Source of the DNA: CAVYXK01 sp963708245
GTDB lineage: Bacteria > Pseudomonadota > Alphaproteobacteria > Acetobacterales > Acetobacteraceae
Direction: 5' to 3'
Length of the DNA: 64,000 bases
NCBI GenBank assembly: GCA_963708245.1
Contig: OY970201.1
Span: forward strand, 7,564,001 to 7,628,000
Part shown: positions 53,474 through 62,075 of the stretch, one piece after another
Layout of the letters: the number at the start of each line of letters is the position of its first letter
Numbering within the stretch: position 1 is the stretch's first letter
Position numbers and translations under genes: made by a program
Notes under the pieces: model-generated
What the model was told of the DNA's origin: nothing
Database searches by the model: none
Seen by the model: only the letters and a program-made list of their open reading frames with translations

Positions 53474-54166
53474 CTAGCGGCCGAGGGCGACCACCAGATC
53501 ATCGGTCATATTGTCTTCTGCGTGCAGCTCGGTGCGCGCGTCGATCACGGTAAGGCCCGCCAGGACGTCATGCATCCACTGGTCCGGGGTCCATAGCTGC
53601 CGAAAGATATCGTCGCGGGCGAACAATCGGCGGTTTTTGGGACTGTCGAACGGAACGTCGAAGACGATGTTCGGTGCGAATTCCAACTGTTCGCGCAACG
53701 CTTCGCGGATACTTTCGGCCGAGTCCAGATGCTCCATCACGCCGCCATGCGTAATCGCCTGGAATGTTCCCTTCGGCGCTACGGAGTCCAGATCAAACAT
53801 GTCGCCGACCTGAAATACGACATCGCATTCCGGCGTGACTGCGCGTCCGTTTGCCTGCGCCTGATCGACGATCTGCGGGACGATATCGATCCCGACCACC
53901 TCGTATCCGAGCGTAGCAGCCCCCAACGCGTGCCGTCCCGGACCGCATCCCAGCTCCAGGACTTTGCTGCCGGGTGGCGCCGCTCGGCACAGCATGTCGA
54001 AAAATGCGGCATTTCGGGTGACCCAGCGCTCGACGGCATCCCGCGTCAGATGCCAGACACCGCGCTGCTGGAACACCGCGACCCAGTCGTCCCCTGCGGC
54101 GGGAGACGCTCCGCGAGCCAGCGAGAGCATGCCTTCCATAAGGTTTATTCCTTGTGCACAGCTCAC
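53474..54166 (-). CDS. Class I SAM-dependent methyltransferase
   Basis: A 230-residue small-molecule methyltransferase. KVLELGCGPGRHALGAATLG is motif I, YEVVGIDIVPQIVDQA motif II, VVFQVGDMFDLDSV motif III and ITHGGVMEHL motif IV. Substrate unknown. It stands between an exporter and a binding-protein gene, about 90 bases upstream of the former on the same strand. Confidence 0.8.
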   Translation of the reverse strand: MSCAQGINLMEGMLSLARGASPAAGDDWVAVFQQRGVWHLTRDAVERWVTRNAAFFDMLCRAAPPGSKVLELGCGPGRHALGAATLGYEVVGIDIVPQIVDQAQANGRAVTPECDVVFQVGDMFDLDSVAPKGTFQAITHGGVMEHLDSAESIREALREQLEFAPNIVFDVPFDSPKNRRLFARDDIFRQLWTPDQWMHDVLAGLTVIDARTELHAEDNMTDDLVVALGR

Positions 54167-54516
54167 CCTGAGCGGCGACCGTTCGCAGTGGCCGAGCCCA
54201 AGCAGCCTAAGACCCTGATTTTCGGCCCTATGACCTAGGTACCGGGAGTTAATTCTCTGCTAATGACGTAAACGGGCCTCAAAGAAGTTCCTGAGTCTCC
54301 CGAGTCGGCTACGATCCATTCAGGCTGAGCGGAAATAGCGGATGTGTCGGCGGAAGGCGCCGGCAACAGTTGTCGGGTTCTGTATCCCGGGCGGGCAGGC
54401 GGGAGCGATGCGTGGGCAACAATCTGATGCGACCCGAGGAGTTCTCCGTCAATTTCGAATATCTCGCCCGCAGGGCGAACGCGCAGGGAATTGGACGTTC
54501 GCCTTGCGGGGCGAGT
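54167..54516. other. Gene-free stretch
   Basis: About 350 bases without a convincing gene. It contains only the terminator-like hairpin at 54463-54515 at its right end and presumably the promoter of the methyltransferase gene at its left. Confidence 0.5.
54463..54515 (-). terminator. Strong stem-loop after the binding-protein gene
   Basis: ctcgcccgcagggcgaac (54463-54480) pairs with gttcgccttgcggggcgag (54497-54515), with a 16-base loop. It starts two bases past the stop codon of the binding-protein gene. There is no T tract, so termination may depend on Rho or the stem may protect mRNA. Confidence 0.55.
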
Positions 54517-55734
54517 TCAGACGTTCGCGCCCTCGATGAGGTTGCCGAAGCGCTCCCAGGTCTTGCCGGTCCAGCGCATGAGCTGCATCGCCTTGATCGG
54601 GCGATGATCGGTCGCACTTGTGTTGATCTTGATGCCGGGCAGCAGCACGGGGCAGTCGTAATCATGCAGGTTCTCGGCTTGGCGCATGACGCTCTCGCGC
54701 GAGAAGTCCCCGTTGCACTGCTTGAGCACCTGCAGCATGGTCAGGCTGATGCCATAGCCAAAGACGTACTGAGCGTCAGTCATGTCCGACCCTGGCATAT
54801 ATTTGCTCATAAATTCCTTCCATTGGTTCAGCCCGGGGTCGTTGTTCCAACTGGGATCGGTCGGGTCCTTCAGGTAGCCCGTGGTGAGCATGCCGATCGC
54901 GTTCTCGGGGCCGGCGGGGCGCAGCACGCTGCCCACCGAGATGGAGACGTTCGACATGATGAACGTCGGCTTCCAATCCAGGTCGTGGACCTTGCGGATC
55001 GATTGCGCGGCGAATTTCGGAATCGCGGCAACCAGCAGCACGTTGGCGCCAGATGCCTGCAACTCGGAGATCTGCGAATCGACCGTTGGGTCGGTTGTTT
55101 CGTAGCTGACTGCCTTGGTAACGTACTTGTCCCAGTCCTTGCCCAGGATATCGCGCACCCCGGTGGGATAGTCTTTCCCGAAATCGTCGTTCTGATAGAG
55201 GATCGCGAACTTGGGGTCCTTGACGTTCTGCAGGACGTATTTGGTGTAGATCTGCGCCTCGGTGCGGTAATTCGGCTGCCAACCCATGGTCCACGGGTAC
55301 TTCTTGTAGTCGCTCCACTTGCTGGCGCCAGAGCCGACGAACAGATGCGGGACCTTCTTGCGCGTCACGTATTCGACGATCGCGGAATTGCAGGGTGTGC
55401 CGAGATCCTGGAACAGGAACGCCACTTCCTCCTGCTCGACCAGCCGGCGCACGTCCTCGACGGTTCGCGGGGGGCTGTAGCTGTCGTCGAGCGAGATCAG
55501 ATTGATCTTGTGATTTGCCACTCCGCCTTGGTCGTTCACCATATTGTTGAAGAACGCGACCTCGGTCTTGCCGATGTTGCCGTATGACGAGGCCGGACCG
55601 CTGTACGGCATGGTCTGCCCGATCTTGAGCGTCGTCGCGGTGACGCCGGGCAGGTTGGCCGCGCGCGTGTGAGATGTAGTACAGGCGATGCTAGCGGCGA
55701 CGCTGGAGGCGATCGCGGCTCTGCGTGTGATCAT
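54517..55734 (-). CDS. ABC-transporter substrate-binding protein, branched-chain amino acid type
   Basis: A 405-residue periplasmic binding protein (Peripla_BP_6 fold). Residues 1-26 are a signal peptide with twin Arg (MITRRAAIASSVAASIACT), possibly Tat-dependent. TLKIGQTMPYSGPASSYGNI then INLISLDDSYSPPRTVEDVR and FAILYQNDDFGKDYPTGVRD are family patterns. The start at 55734 is fixed by the signal peptide; upstream in-frame sequence is unlikely. No permease or ATPase genes are nearby, so it is an orphan subunit. Ligand could be an amino acid, urea or an aromatic acid. Confidence 0.85.
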   Translation of the reverse strand: MITRRAAIASSVAASIACTTSHTRAANLPGVTATTLKIGQTMPYSGPASSYGNIGKTEVAFFNNMVNDQGGVANHKINLISLDDSYSPPRTVEDVRRLVEQEEVAFLFQDLGTPCNSAIVEYVTRKKVPHLFVGSGASKWSDYKKYPWTMGWQPNYRTEAQIYTKYVLQNVKDPKFAILYQNDDFGKDYPTGVRDILGKDWDKYVTKAVSYETTDPTVDSQISELQASGANVLLVAAIPKFAAQSIRKVHDLDWKPTFIMSNVSISVGSVLRPAGPENAIGMLTTGYLKDPTDPSWNNDPGLNQWKEFMSKYMPGSDMTDAQYVFGYGISLTMLQVLKQCNGDFSRESVMRQAENLHDYDCPVLLPGIKINTSATDHRPIKAMQLMRWTGKTWERFGNLIEGANV

Positions 55735-56085
55735 GTTTTGTTCTCCGACTTGAAAGACCTCCCAACCGGTCCCTGGAGAGAGGGGCGACAGTGTGATGCC
55801 AGGTTCCAAGGACCGGCATGGCAATGCTGCGCCGGGGTGGTTGCGGAAGGCAAGTGGGTTGGGAAGTTGAGAGGTCGAGCTGAGTTCGCGGAGCAGAGGA
55901 AGCATTACATGTGCAGATCGGGAGGCAACTTGCCGTGAGCCTCGATCACCACTCCGGGTGACCTCTCCGTCCGGACTTCACCGTCGAGACTCGGCAACTC
56001 CTTAGGAGCGGGTTTGCCACCCGTTGCCGCGGCAATGCTAGGCTTATGCGAAAGGAGAGTGCGATGCCGGCAGCGGTCCGATGAC
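55735..56085. other. Intergenic stretch between divergent genes
   Basis: About 350 bases between the binding-protein gene and the GNAT gene, which diverge. It should hold both promoters. I see no gene, strong palindrome or tandem repeat. Confidence 0.4.
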
Positions 56086-56649
56086 ATGCTTGGTCCAGTA
56101 GGCCGTGTAGTGTTGAACCGGGCTAGCCGCGCCGACCGGGCCGAGCTGGTTCACGGCAACCAGGCGAGCCGGGCCTATCACCACCCTTGGGCGGAGCCGT
56201 TCACCGACGAGGCCGGGTTCGACGCCTGGCTGGGGCGTTCGCTCACCGGACCGCACGTGCAGCTTGTCGCGCGCGAGGCAGCGAGCGGCGAAGTGGTCGG
56301 CGTGGTGAATATCAACGAGATCGTCGGCGGTTTTTTCCAGAGCGCCTACCTCGGCTATTACGGGATGGCGCAGTACGGAAAACGCGGGCTGATGACAGAG
56401 GCAGTGGGACGAGCTGTTTCTTTCGCGTTCACGGATCTTGGTCTGCATCGGCTCGAAGCGAACATTCAACCGGACAATCACCGTTCGATCGGATTGGTTC
56501 AACGGCTTGGCTTTCGTCGCGAGGGATACTCGCCGCGCTATCTTCGCATCGGCGGCGTGTGGCGCGACCACGAGCGGTGGGCAGTACTGGCCGATGAGTG
56601 GGATGACAGCGGCTGGATGTCGGGGCATCCTGCTCCCGCTCAGTCATGA
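56086..56649 (+). CDS. GNAT acetyltransferase, RimJ/RimL type
   Basis: A 187-residue N-acetyltransferase. FTDEAGFDAWLGRSLTG, then VVGVVNINEIVGGFFQSAYL and GYYGMAQYGKRGLMTEAVGR (acetyl-CoA-binding loop, Q/R-x-x-G-x-G/A-like) and LHRLEANIQPDNHRSIGLVQ with LGFRREGYSPRYL are the marks of ribosomal-protein-alanine acetyltransferase relatives. The true substrate could be another protein or small amine. The ATG at 56086 has no clear RBS; the next start in frame is far inside. It precedes an SDR gene by 13 bases. Confidence 0.8.
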   Translation: MLGPVGRVVLNRASRADRAELVHGNQASRAYHHPWAEPFTDEAGFDAWLGRSLTGPHVQLVAREAASGEVVGVVNINEIVGGFFQSAYLGYYGMAQYGKRGLMTEAVGRAVSFAFTDLGLHRLEANIQPDNHRSIGLVQRLGFRREGYSPRYLRIGGVWRDHERWAVLADEWDDSGWMSGHPAPAQS

Positions 56650-56662
56650 TCCGCAGAAAGGA

Positions 56663-57583
56663 ATGTCCATGCCCGGCATGCTGGAAGGAAAAGTCGCCGT
56701 TGTGACCGGTGCGGGGCGCGGCATCGGCCGCGCCATCGCGATCGCCATGGCACATAACGGCGCGAAAGTGGTGGTGAACGACGTCGGCGCCGCGGTCACC
56801 GGCGAAGGCCGTGACGAAACGCCGGCGCAGGAGGTCGTGCGCGAGATCGAGGGCGCCAATGGCCAGGGCGCCGCCGTCCCCAACACCGACAGTGTCGCGG
56901 AGTGGGACTCGGCACAGCGCATCGTTGCCACTGCGATCGACCGCTACGGGCGGATCGATATCGTGGTCAACAACGCCGGCATCCTGCGCGACCGGATGTT
57001 CCATTATATGTCGCCCGAGGAGTGGGACGCGGTGATGAAGGTGCATCTCTACGGCGCCTTCTACGTCTCACGCGCCGCGGTTGTGCATTTCCGCAAGCAG
57101 GAGAGTGGGGCTTTCGTGCACATGACTTCCACCTCGGGCCTGATCGGCGCGGTGGGGCAGGTGAATTACGGCGCGGCGAAACTGGGCATCGCCGGACTGT
57201 CGCGGAATATAGCGATGGACATGCAACGATACAAGATTCGTTCCAACTGTATCGGGCCGCACGCATTCAGCCGGATGATCGAGACGGTGCCCGGACAGAG
57301 CGAGGAGCAGATGAAGGCGCGCGCCGCCAAGACGCGCCCGGATCAGGTGGCGCAGCTCGCCGTGTTTCTGGCATCGGACGCCGCAGCGGAGATCTCCGGG
57401 CAGATTCTGGGCGCGCGGGGCAATGAGATCTATCTGTATAGCCAGCCGCGGCCGATCCGTATCATGCATCGCGGCGAAGGCTGGACGCCCGAACGTATGG
57501 CCGAGCACCTGCTGCCGGCGATCCGCAGCAGTCTGACTCCGCTGGAGCGGACGCGGGACGTGTATAGCTGGGATGCGATCTGA
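56663..57583 (+). CDS. Short-chain dehydrogenase, hydroxyacyl-CoA dehydrogenase-like
   Basis: A 306-residue SDR. TGAGRGIGRAIAIAMAHNGA is the cofactor motif, the insert VVVNDVGAAVTGEGRDETP is typical of the multifunctional-enzyme 3-hydroxyacyl-CoA dehydrogenase group, VVNNAGILRDRMFHYMSPEE follows, and the catalytic residues are STSGLIGAVGQVNYGAAKLG (Ser, Tyr, Lys). The C-terminal extension (IMHRGEGWTPERMAEHLLPA) is seen in the same group. RBS gaaagga lies just upstream of 56663. Followed by an LLM oxidoreductase gene 56 bases on; a degradation pathway is inferred. Confidence 0.85.
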   Translation: MSMPGMLEGKVAVVTGAGRGIGRAIAIAMAHNGAKVVVNDVGAAVTGEGRDETPAQEVVREIEGANGQGAAVPNTDSVAEWDSAQRIVATAIDRYGRIDIVVNNAGILRDRMFHYMSPEEWDAVMKVHLYGAFYVSRAAVVHFRKQESGAFVHMTSTSGLIGAVGQVNYGAAKLGIAGLSRNIAMDMQRYKIRSNCIGPHAFSRMIETVPGQSEEQMKARAAKTRPDQVAQLAVFLASDAAAEISGQILGARGNEIYLYSQPRPIRIMHRGEGWTPERMAEHLLPAIRSSLTPLERTRDVYSWDAI

Positions 57584-57639
57584 CCCGGTGACTACAGCCG
57601 GCAAGACGTTGGAGAGTTTCGCGCAATGAGGGTGATCTG

Positions 57640-58503
57640 ATGATGCAACTTGGCCGTCTTGGCGTCTGGTATCCGGTGGACCGTCTGAAGGCGCCGGAGC
57701 TTCGCGACTTCGTACAGCAGGTGGAACGGCTTGGGTATGATGCGCTGTGGTATCCGGAGTCGCGCGGGTATGAGTCGTTGTCGGTGGCCGGGTTCATGCT
57801 GGGGGCGACGACGAAGCTGAAGGTCGGCAGCTCGATCGCCAGTATCTATGCGCGGGATGCGTTCACGGCGCAGCGCGGACTGGTGACGCTGAGCGATCTC
57901 TATGACGGGCGTTTCATCCTGGGGCTTGGCGTGAGCCATTTGCCGATGGTGGAAGGCGTGCGCGGGCATATGTATGCGAAGCCTGTGCCGGCCATGCGGG
58001 CCTATCTGGACGGCATCGTGAAGGGGCAGGCCGGCGCCGATGAATGGCCCATCGCGATCGCGGCGCTCGGCCCGCATATGCTGGCGCTGGCGGCGGCACG
58101 AACCCGCGGGGCCCTACCTTACAACGTGACGCCGCAGCATACGGCGGAGGCGAAGCGTGTGTTGGGGGCGTCGAAATGGCTGGTGGTGGAGCAGAAGGTC
58201 TCGCTGGAGACAAACCCGGTGCGAGCCCGCGCGTTGGGCCGCAAGGAGTTGGAACGCTACATGCGGCTGGACAATTACCGCAACAACTGGCTGCGCATCG
58301 GGTTTACCGACCAGGACTTGGCCAATGGCGGCAGCGACCGGTTCATCGACGCGATGATGTTGTGGGGCGATCCCGAGGCGGTGAAGCGCGGGCTGCGCGC
58401 GCATTTCGACGCGGGCGCGACGCATGTCTGCGTCCAGCCAGTGCATGAGGAAGGCGATGCAGCGGCGCGCGAGCGGATCGTGCGGGAGCTGGTGGATACC
58501 TGA
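57640..58503 (+). CDS. LLM-class F420-dependent oxidoreductase
   Basis: A 287-residue luciferase-like TIM-barrel enzyme of the F420-type subgroup. LGRLGVWYPVDRLKAPELRD, VERLGYDALWYPESRGYESL, KVGSSIASIYARDAFTAQRG and YDGRFILGLGVSHLPMVEGV are typical. Whether it truly uses F420 or FMN cannot be read from sequence, and few alphaproteobacteria make F420. It sits directly after the SDR gene and probably works with it. Confidence 0.85.
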   Translation: MMQLGRLGVWYPVDRLKAPELRDFVQQVERLGYDALWYPESRGYESLSVAGFMLGATTKLKVGSSIASIYARDAFTAQRGLVTLSDLYDGRFILGLGVSHLPMVEGVRGHMYAKPVPAMRAYLDGIVKGQAGADEWPIAIAALGPHMLALAAARTRGALPYNVTPQHTAEAKRVLGASKWLVVEQKVSLETNPVRARALGRKELERYMRLDNYRNNWLRIGFTDQDLANGGSDRFIDAMMLWGDPEAVKRGLRAHFDAGATHVCVQPVHEEGDAAARERIVRELVDT

Positions 58504-58662
58504 GGCCGTATTCTCAGAGCACGTTCGGCCGGACAGGAATCCCTCACCCAGCGCGCTCTGCGCAACTCGTTGGACCGCTTCGTAGGTCACCCCCTGCAAA
58601 CGAGAGGGGTGTATGCGGGCCCGGCCTTCCTGTAGTGGACAGGTTCCATTCGCATCGGCGTC

Positions 58663-59336
58663 TCATTTCGCTGCATGCGGGACATTGGACCATGGGTGGG
58701 ACAATTCGCGGGAAACCATCACCGCCGCGCTACGGGCGACGCGGTCCGCTTCGCAGCCCGACCCCGTGCTGGGCATGCGACGTGCCTTCACCTCATCAGG
58801 ATAGACGGCTTCGATAACTTTGATGCCCTGTTCGCCTATGCGCCATACGACATTGATTGGGCGCAGAAGGCGCGCTGTGTGATCTATCAAGAACAGGAGC
58901 GCCGTTGCCGAGGCGATCCCAAGGATCGTGTGATAGTAACAGCGAGATGATGTAATCCCGTATCGACTCGTATCTTTGTCCCAACCGCGAACAGCATTGA
59001 AAAGATGAATAACCCGACGATCCATCTGATGGCATTATCGCGTAGCAGCGCTGTCGCGATGATGCGCGGGGTCAACTGACCGCTGGCAACCTGTATTGCT
59101 ACCAGCATCGATCCAAAGGTGAAAACGATCGCCGCTAGGGTCAATGTCACGACCGCATCCGTTGCCCCGACAGCACCGGCGATCGTGACATCGACTTGGG
59201 GAACCCAACTCGTGGATGCCTCGATTAAGAAGACGGCGCGTATCGCTATCTGCTCAAGTACCAGAGCAGCCAGCGGCACGATCGAAAGCGCGGATCGAAG
59301 ATAGCTTTTCGTCGCGTACCAACGGTTCCAGTTCAT
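58663..59336 (-). pseudogene. DUF2254 membrane protein, frameshifted and truncated
   Basis: The N-terminal part (59336 on, MNWNRWYATKSYLRSALSIV) has four membrane segments and the DUF2254 pattern IVFTFGSMLVAIQVASGQLT then PRIIATALLRDNAIRWIVGL. Near the CCC run at 58918-58920 the frame changes, and IASATALLFLIDHTARLLRP with VVWRIGEQGIKVIEAVYPDE follows in another. Coding stops at 58663, while DUF2254 proteins are usually about 430 residues. About half the gene is missing, so it cannot be functional. Confidence 0.75.
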
Positions 59337-60249
59337 CTCGCGTCCTTTCATTGCGGCCCGTCGCTCGGAAGAATACCGGAACCGCTATCCGGAAGCTTCC
59401 GGTACAAACGACAGAAACCTCCTACCGCTTGGCGGTACCGAGCGTCTTTGGTAGCCGCCGACCCTGCAATCAGCGCGCGCCGCAGGCAAGTCGGCTGTCG
59501 TTCGCTCTTCGTTCCGCCTGAAGTTCGGAAGAGGTTTACATCAATTTTTATATCGCAGTTGATATAGATCAATGACGGAGCAGTGAGCTGATAGTGGTTG
59601 CTGTTGCGCGGTTGCCTCGTTCAGGTCCCTTAAAAGAATGAGGTCGCAGCCGAAACGGTCGCGGTGCCTTCAAGAATATCGCCGATTTCAATCGGTAGCT
59701 ATGCCGCTGCCGGGGGGCGCCACGTTAGTTGGCGGTGGCTCCGTCATGACAATGGAGAACGGACATGGCGTGGTCCGTTGCCGCGTGGCGCTGCAGGCAC
59801 CTCGCAGAGCCGGCGGAAACTCAAGACATCCAACCCGGTCGAGCGTGCGGCAGGCAAAAAGGCTCGAATTGTCAGGTTGATCTGGATCAATGCGGCAATT
59901 CGTGCTGAATGTACCTCTGCTCTCACGCGAGGGGACAGAGCGGTGCTGTCGCACACGTACCTACCCGCTTGGCACGGCAATAGAATGCGACGCGATGTCG
60001 CAAGGGGAGAAGAGCTGTGGCAATCGCCTCGGCGCTGGGCTCACTGGCTCTCGGACATCTTGCAGGACGGCCGCACATCGGCGGACTTCCCTATCCTGGA
60101 ACCACTCCGCCACCGGCCCGGCATAGGCTGGATCGATGATGCCAAATAGCCTACAAACCGTGGCGCCCGGCTGCGCCCCATTTCCCACCACGCTGACGGA
60201 CGTGATGACCGTGCTCTCGACCACCCCAACATCGATCCAGAGAGGTACA
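59337..60249. other. 913-base stretch without a convincing gene
   Basis: Short open frames here (for example 59638-59880 and 59664-60149) have Arg-rich, composition-driven translations and no recognisable domain. No tRNA, IS end or long palindrome is seen. It may be decayed sequence left by the loss of the DUF2254 gene's 5' neighbour. Confidence 0.5.
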
Positions 60250-60603
60250 ATGCGAACAATCCTCGGGGCCTGCCTTTTGGCGGCCGCATTCGTCGTCCCC
60301 GCGTTGGCCGAGAATGCCCCGAAGAAGGGGACTGATGCCGACGAGGCATTTATGACAGGTATCCGCAAGATCGGCGTGATGTCTGGTGAGGCCTTCGCCT
60401 GCTCCAGTGAAGCGGATCAGCCGAAAGTGGGCCAGGCCGTGATGGACCTCGCAACGCAAGTAAGCCTGCATTTCGGATTGCAGGCGGCGTTCGTTTACAG
60501 CGGCTCGTTCGGCTACGGGATGGGGCACGACTTCGACCATAAGACCTGTTCACAGGCGCTCGAGGACTTCAAGGCGCTTCAAGCCAAGTATTTGGCGCGC
60601 TGA
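60250..60603 (+). CDS. Small periplasmic protein, unknown function
   Basis: A 117-residue exported protein. Residues 1-20 form a cleavable signal peptide (MRTILGACLLAAAFVVPALA, cut after ALA). The mature part is acidic at first (ENAPKKGTDADEAFM), then SGEAFACSSEADQPKVGQAV and HDFDHKTCSQALEDFKALQA; two Cys may form a disulfide. The start is set by the signal peptide, with gaggta upstream. Its last codon is one base from the next gene, so the two are co-transcribed. Confidence 0.65.
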   Translation: MRTILGACLLAAAFVVPALAENAPKKGTDADEAFMTGIRKIGVMSGEAFACSSEADQPKVGQAVMDLATQVSLHFGLQAAFVYSGSFGYGMGHDFDHKTCSQALEDFKALQAKYLAR

Positions 60604-60604
60604 C

Positions 60605-61171
60605 ATGTGCAGAAGATCCATGCTGCTGTTCGTGATCGCCTTGGCGTTCACGGGTAGCGCCACGGCGGCACCGGTGAGACCATTCGTGCCGGACCACGTT
60701 TCGCGAGCAGTCGACAGGTCGGTTCAGTCCGGACACCCCGGATTGATCCTCGTGCAGAATCGCGGGCGTGGCGGCGGTGGTGCTCAGCGGCCTGCGGGCG
60801 GTGGTCGGCAACGCTCCGCTGGCGGGGGGAACCGCGGCGGGTTCAACAGCAACGACTTCCATCAAAACGTATCGAACACTCGCAACTTGAATGCTGGCGC
60901 AAACCGGAACGTAAACGCCAGCGCGAACCGGAACGTGAACGCCAGCGCGACCCGGAACGTGAACGCCAGCGCGACCCGGAATGTGAACGTCAGCGGTGGT
61001 GGCTGCTGCTATGGCAATTACAACACCGGACCGAACTGGGGTGGCGTCGCCGCGGGCGTCGCGGTTGGTGCCATGGTCGGTGCGGCCGCGAATTCGGCAG
61101 CCAGTTCCCCGACCTATGCGGCTCCTCCGCCGACCTATCCACCTGGGTACGTCACGCCGCCGCCATATTAA
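60605..61171 (+). CDS. Secreted low-complexity repeat protein (NVNASA repeats)
   Basis: A 188-residue exported protein. A signal peptide (MCRRSMLLFVIALAFTGSATA) is followed by a Gly/Arg-rich stretch (QNRGRGGGGAQRPAGGG), then tandem eight-residue repeats R-N-V-N-A-S-A-N/T (about residues 97-131). A GGGCCYGNYN segment with paired Cys comes next, then an Ala/Gly-rich hydrophobic stretch (GVAAGVAVGAMVGAAANSA), and it ends Pro/Tyr-rich (PPPTYPPGYVTPPPY). This looks like a surface or periplasmic structural protein. Translationally close to the preceding small periplasmic gene. Confidence 0.65.
   Translation: MCRRSMLLFVIALAFTGSATAAPVRPFVPDHVSRAVDRSVQSGHPGLILVQNRGRGGGGAQRPAGGGRQRSAGGGNRGGFNSNDFHQNVSNTRNLNAGANRNVNASANRNVNASATRNVNASATRNVNVSGGGCCYGNYNTGPNWGGVAAGVAVGAMVGAAANSAASSPTYAAPPPTYPPGYVTPPPY
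60904..60995 (+). repeat. 24-bp tandem repeat inside the secreted protein gene
   Basis: Almost four units starting ccggaacgt(a/g)aacgccagcg, at 60904-60927, 60928-60951, 60952-60975 and a shorter 60976-60995. Each encodes R-N-V-N-A-S-A-N/T. Copy number may vary between strains. Confidence 0.9.
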
Positions 61172-61417
61172 ACACTCGAACCCTGGACCCGCTGATCGAG
61201 CTCATAACGCAACATTCTGGACTGGGCCGACTGGCCGTTGTGGCTTGGGGAGGCACCTGGCGATCCGGCGTCCCTCCTGCATCCGTCGCCGGCGGGCATG
61301 CTGCGCGTTTGGGCGATCAACAGGCGAATGAACAGCCCGCGGCATCGCGCGCGCAACCTGCTGGTCCGCCAACGCACCATGCAATCCGCCGCGATTCAAC
61401 TTCAGAGGTCGTTGGTA

Positions 61418-62029
61418 TTACGCTTGTCCGCAGGCCGGGTTCCCAATAATCCCGCATTTCGACTTGCTCTCCCGCTGTACTTGTCGCACCCGGCGCAGCA
61501 ACAGCCGCACCGCGCCGGGGTTTGCCGCGTGCGGATGTACGGCGGCGAGTACCAGCGGGGCGATGTCGGGAAGGTTCAACCAGAGTGGGAATTCGCGGCG
61601 AATCACTCCGCCGGTTTCGCCGTTGCCGCGGCCGGTGACCACTTCGACGCAGCGCAGCCGGTCGGCATGCGCTGCACGCACAAAGGCCACCAGCGCGTGA
61701 AAGGCACGCTGGGCGGTGTGCCCGTGCAGGTCGAGCGTCCGCGCGGCGGCCAGCTTGCCGGTGCGAAAGCGAGACCACGTGGCGCTGTCCACACCGGGCG
61801 GATGCACGCCGACGGCGATCGCCGGCAGTCGTGGACGCGCCGGTTGGGATAGCTTCGGGGCGGGTAGGTTCGCGGCAGGTGCAGCCGGTGCGTCGGGCCC
61901 GGGCGGCGGTTCGCGCCGGGCGCGGCCGGAGAGAGGACGGATCGATCGCGCAAAGCTCGCCCAGGCGGCGCGATCGGCATCCGTCAGCTCCGGCCGGAAG
62001 GCGCGCTGGGGCAAGGCTTGGTTCGTCAT
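61418..62029 (-). CDS. Smr-domain protein (MutS2 C-terminal-like)
   Basis: A 203-residue protein. A Pro/Ala-rich linker (PPGPDAPAAPAANLPAPKL) precedes the Smr domain with LDLHGHTAQRAFHALVAFVR and CVEVVTGRGNGETGGVIRRE, the D-L-H-G and T-G-R/K-G motifs of this nuclease-like fold. Proteobacterial relatives (YdaL type) are linked to DNA or RNA cleavage. The start at 62029 is set by MTNQALPQRAFRPELTDADR, which matches the usual opening. It starts 47 bases past the MFS gene's stop and may share its transcript. Confidence 0.85.
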   Translation of the reverse strand: MTNQALPQRAFRPELTDADRAAWASFARSIRPLSGRARREPPPGPDAPAAPAANLPAPKLSQPARPRLPAIAVGVHPPGVDSATWSRFRTGKLAAARTLDLHGHTAQRAFHALVAFVRAAHADRLRCVEVVTGRGNGETGGVIRREFPLWLNLPDIAPLVLAAVHPHAANPGAVRLLLRRVRQVQRESKSKCGIIGNPACGQA

Positions 62030-62075
62030 GGCACAGATGCGCGTGTAGATGCGGCGGGCGGTGCCCTGTGCCAAG

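Noticed and set aside
59664..60149. Open frame of 161 codons in the gap before the small periplasmic gene
   Set aside because: Arg-rich translation with no domain, no good RBS, and competing open frames on both strands; looks like GC-driven chance.
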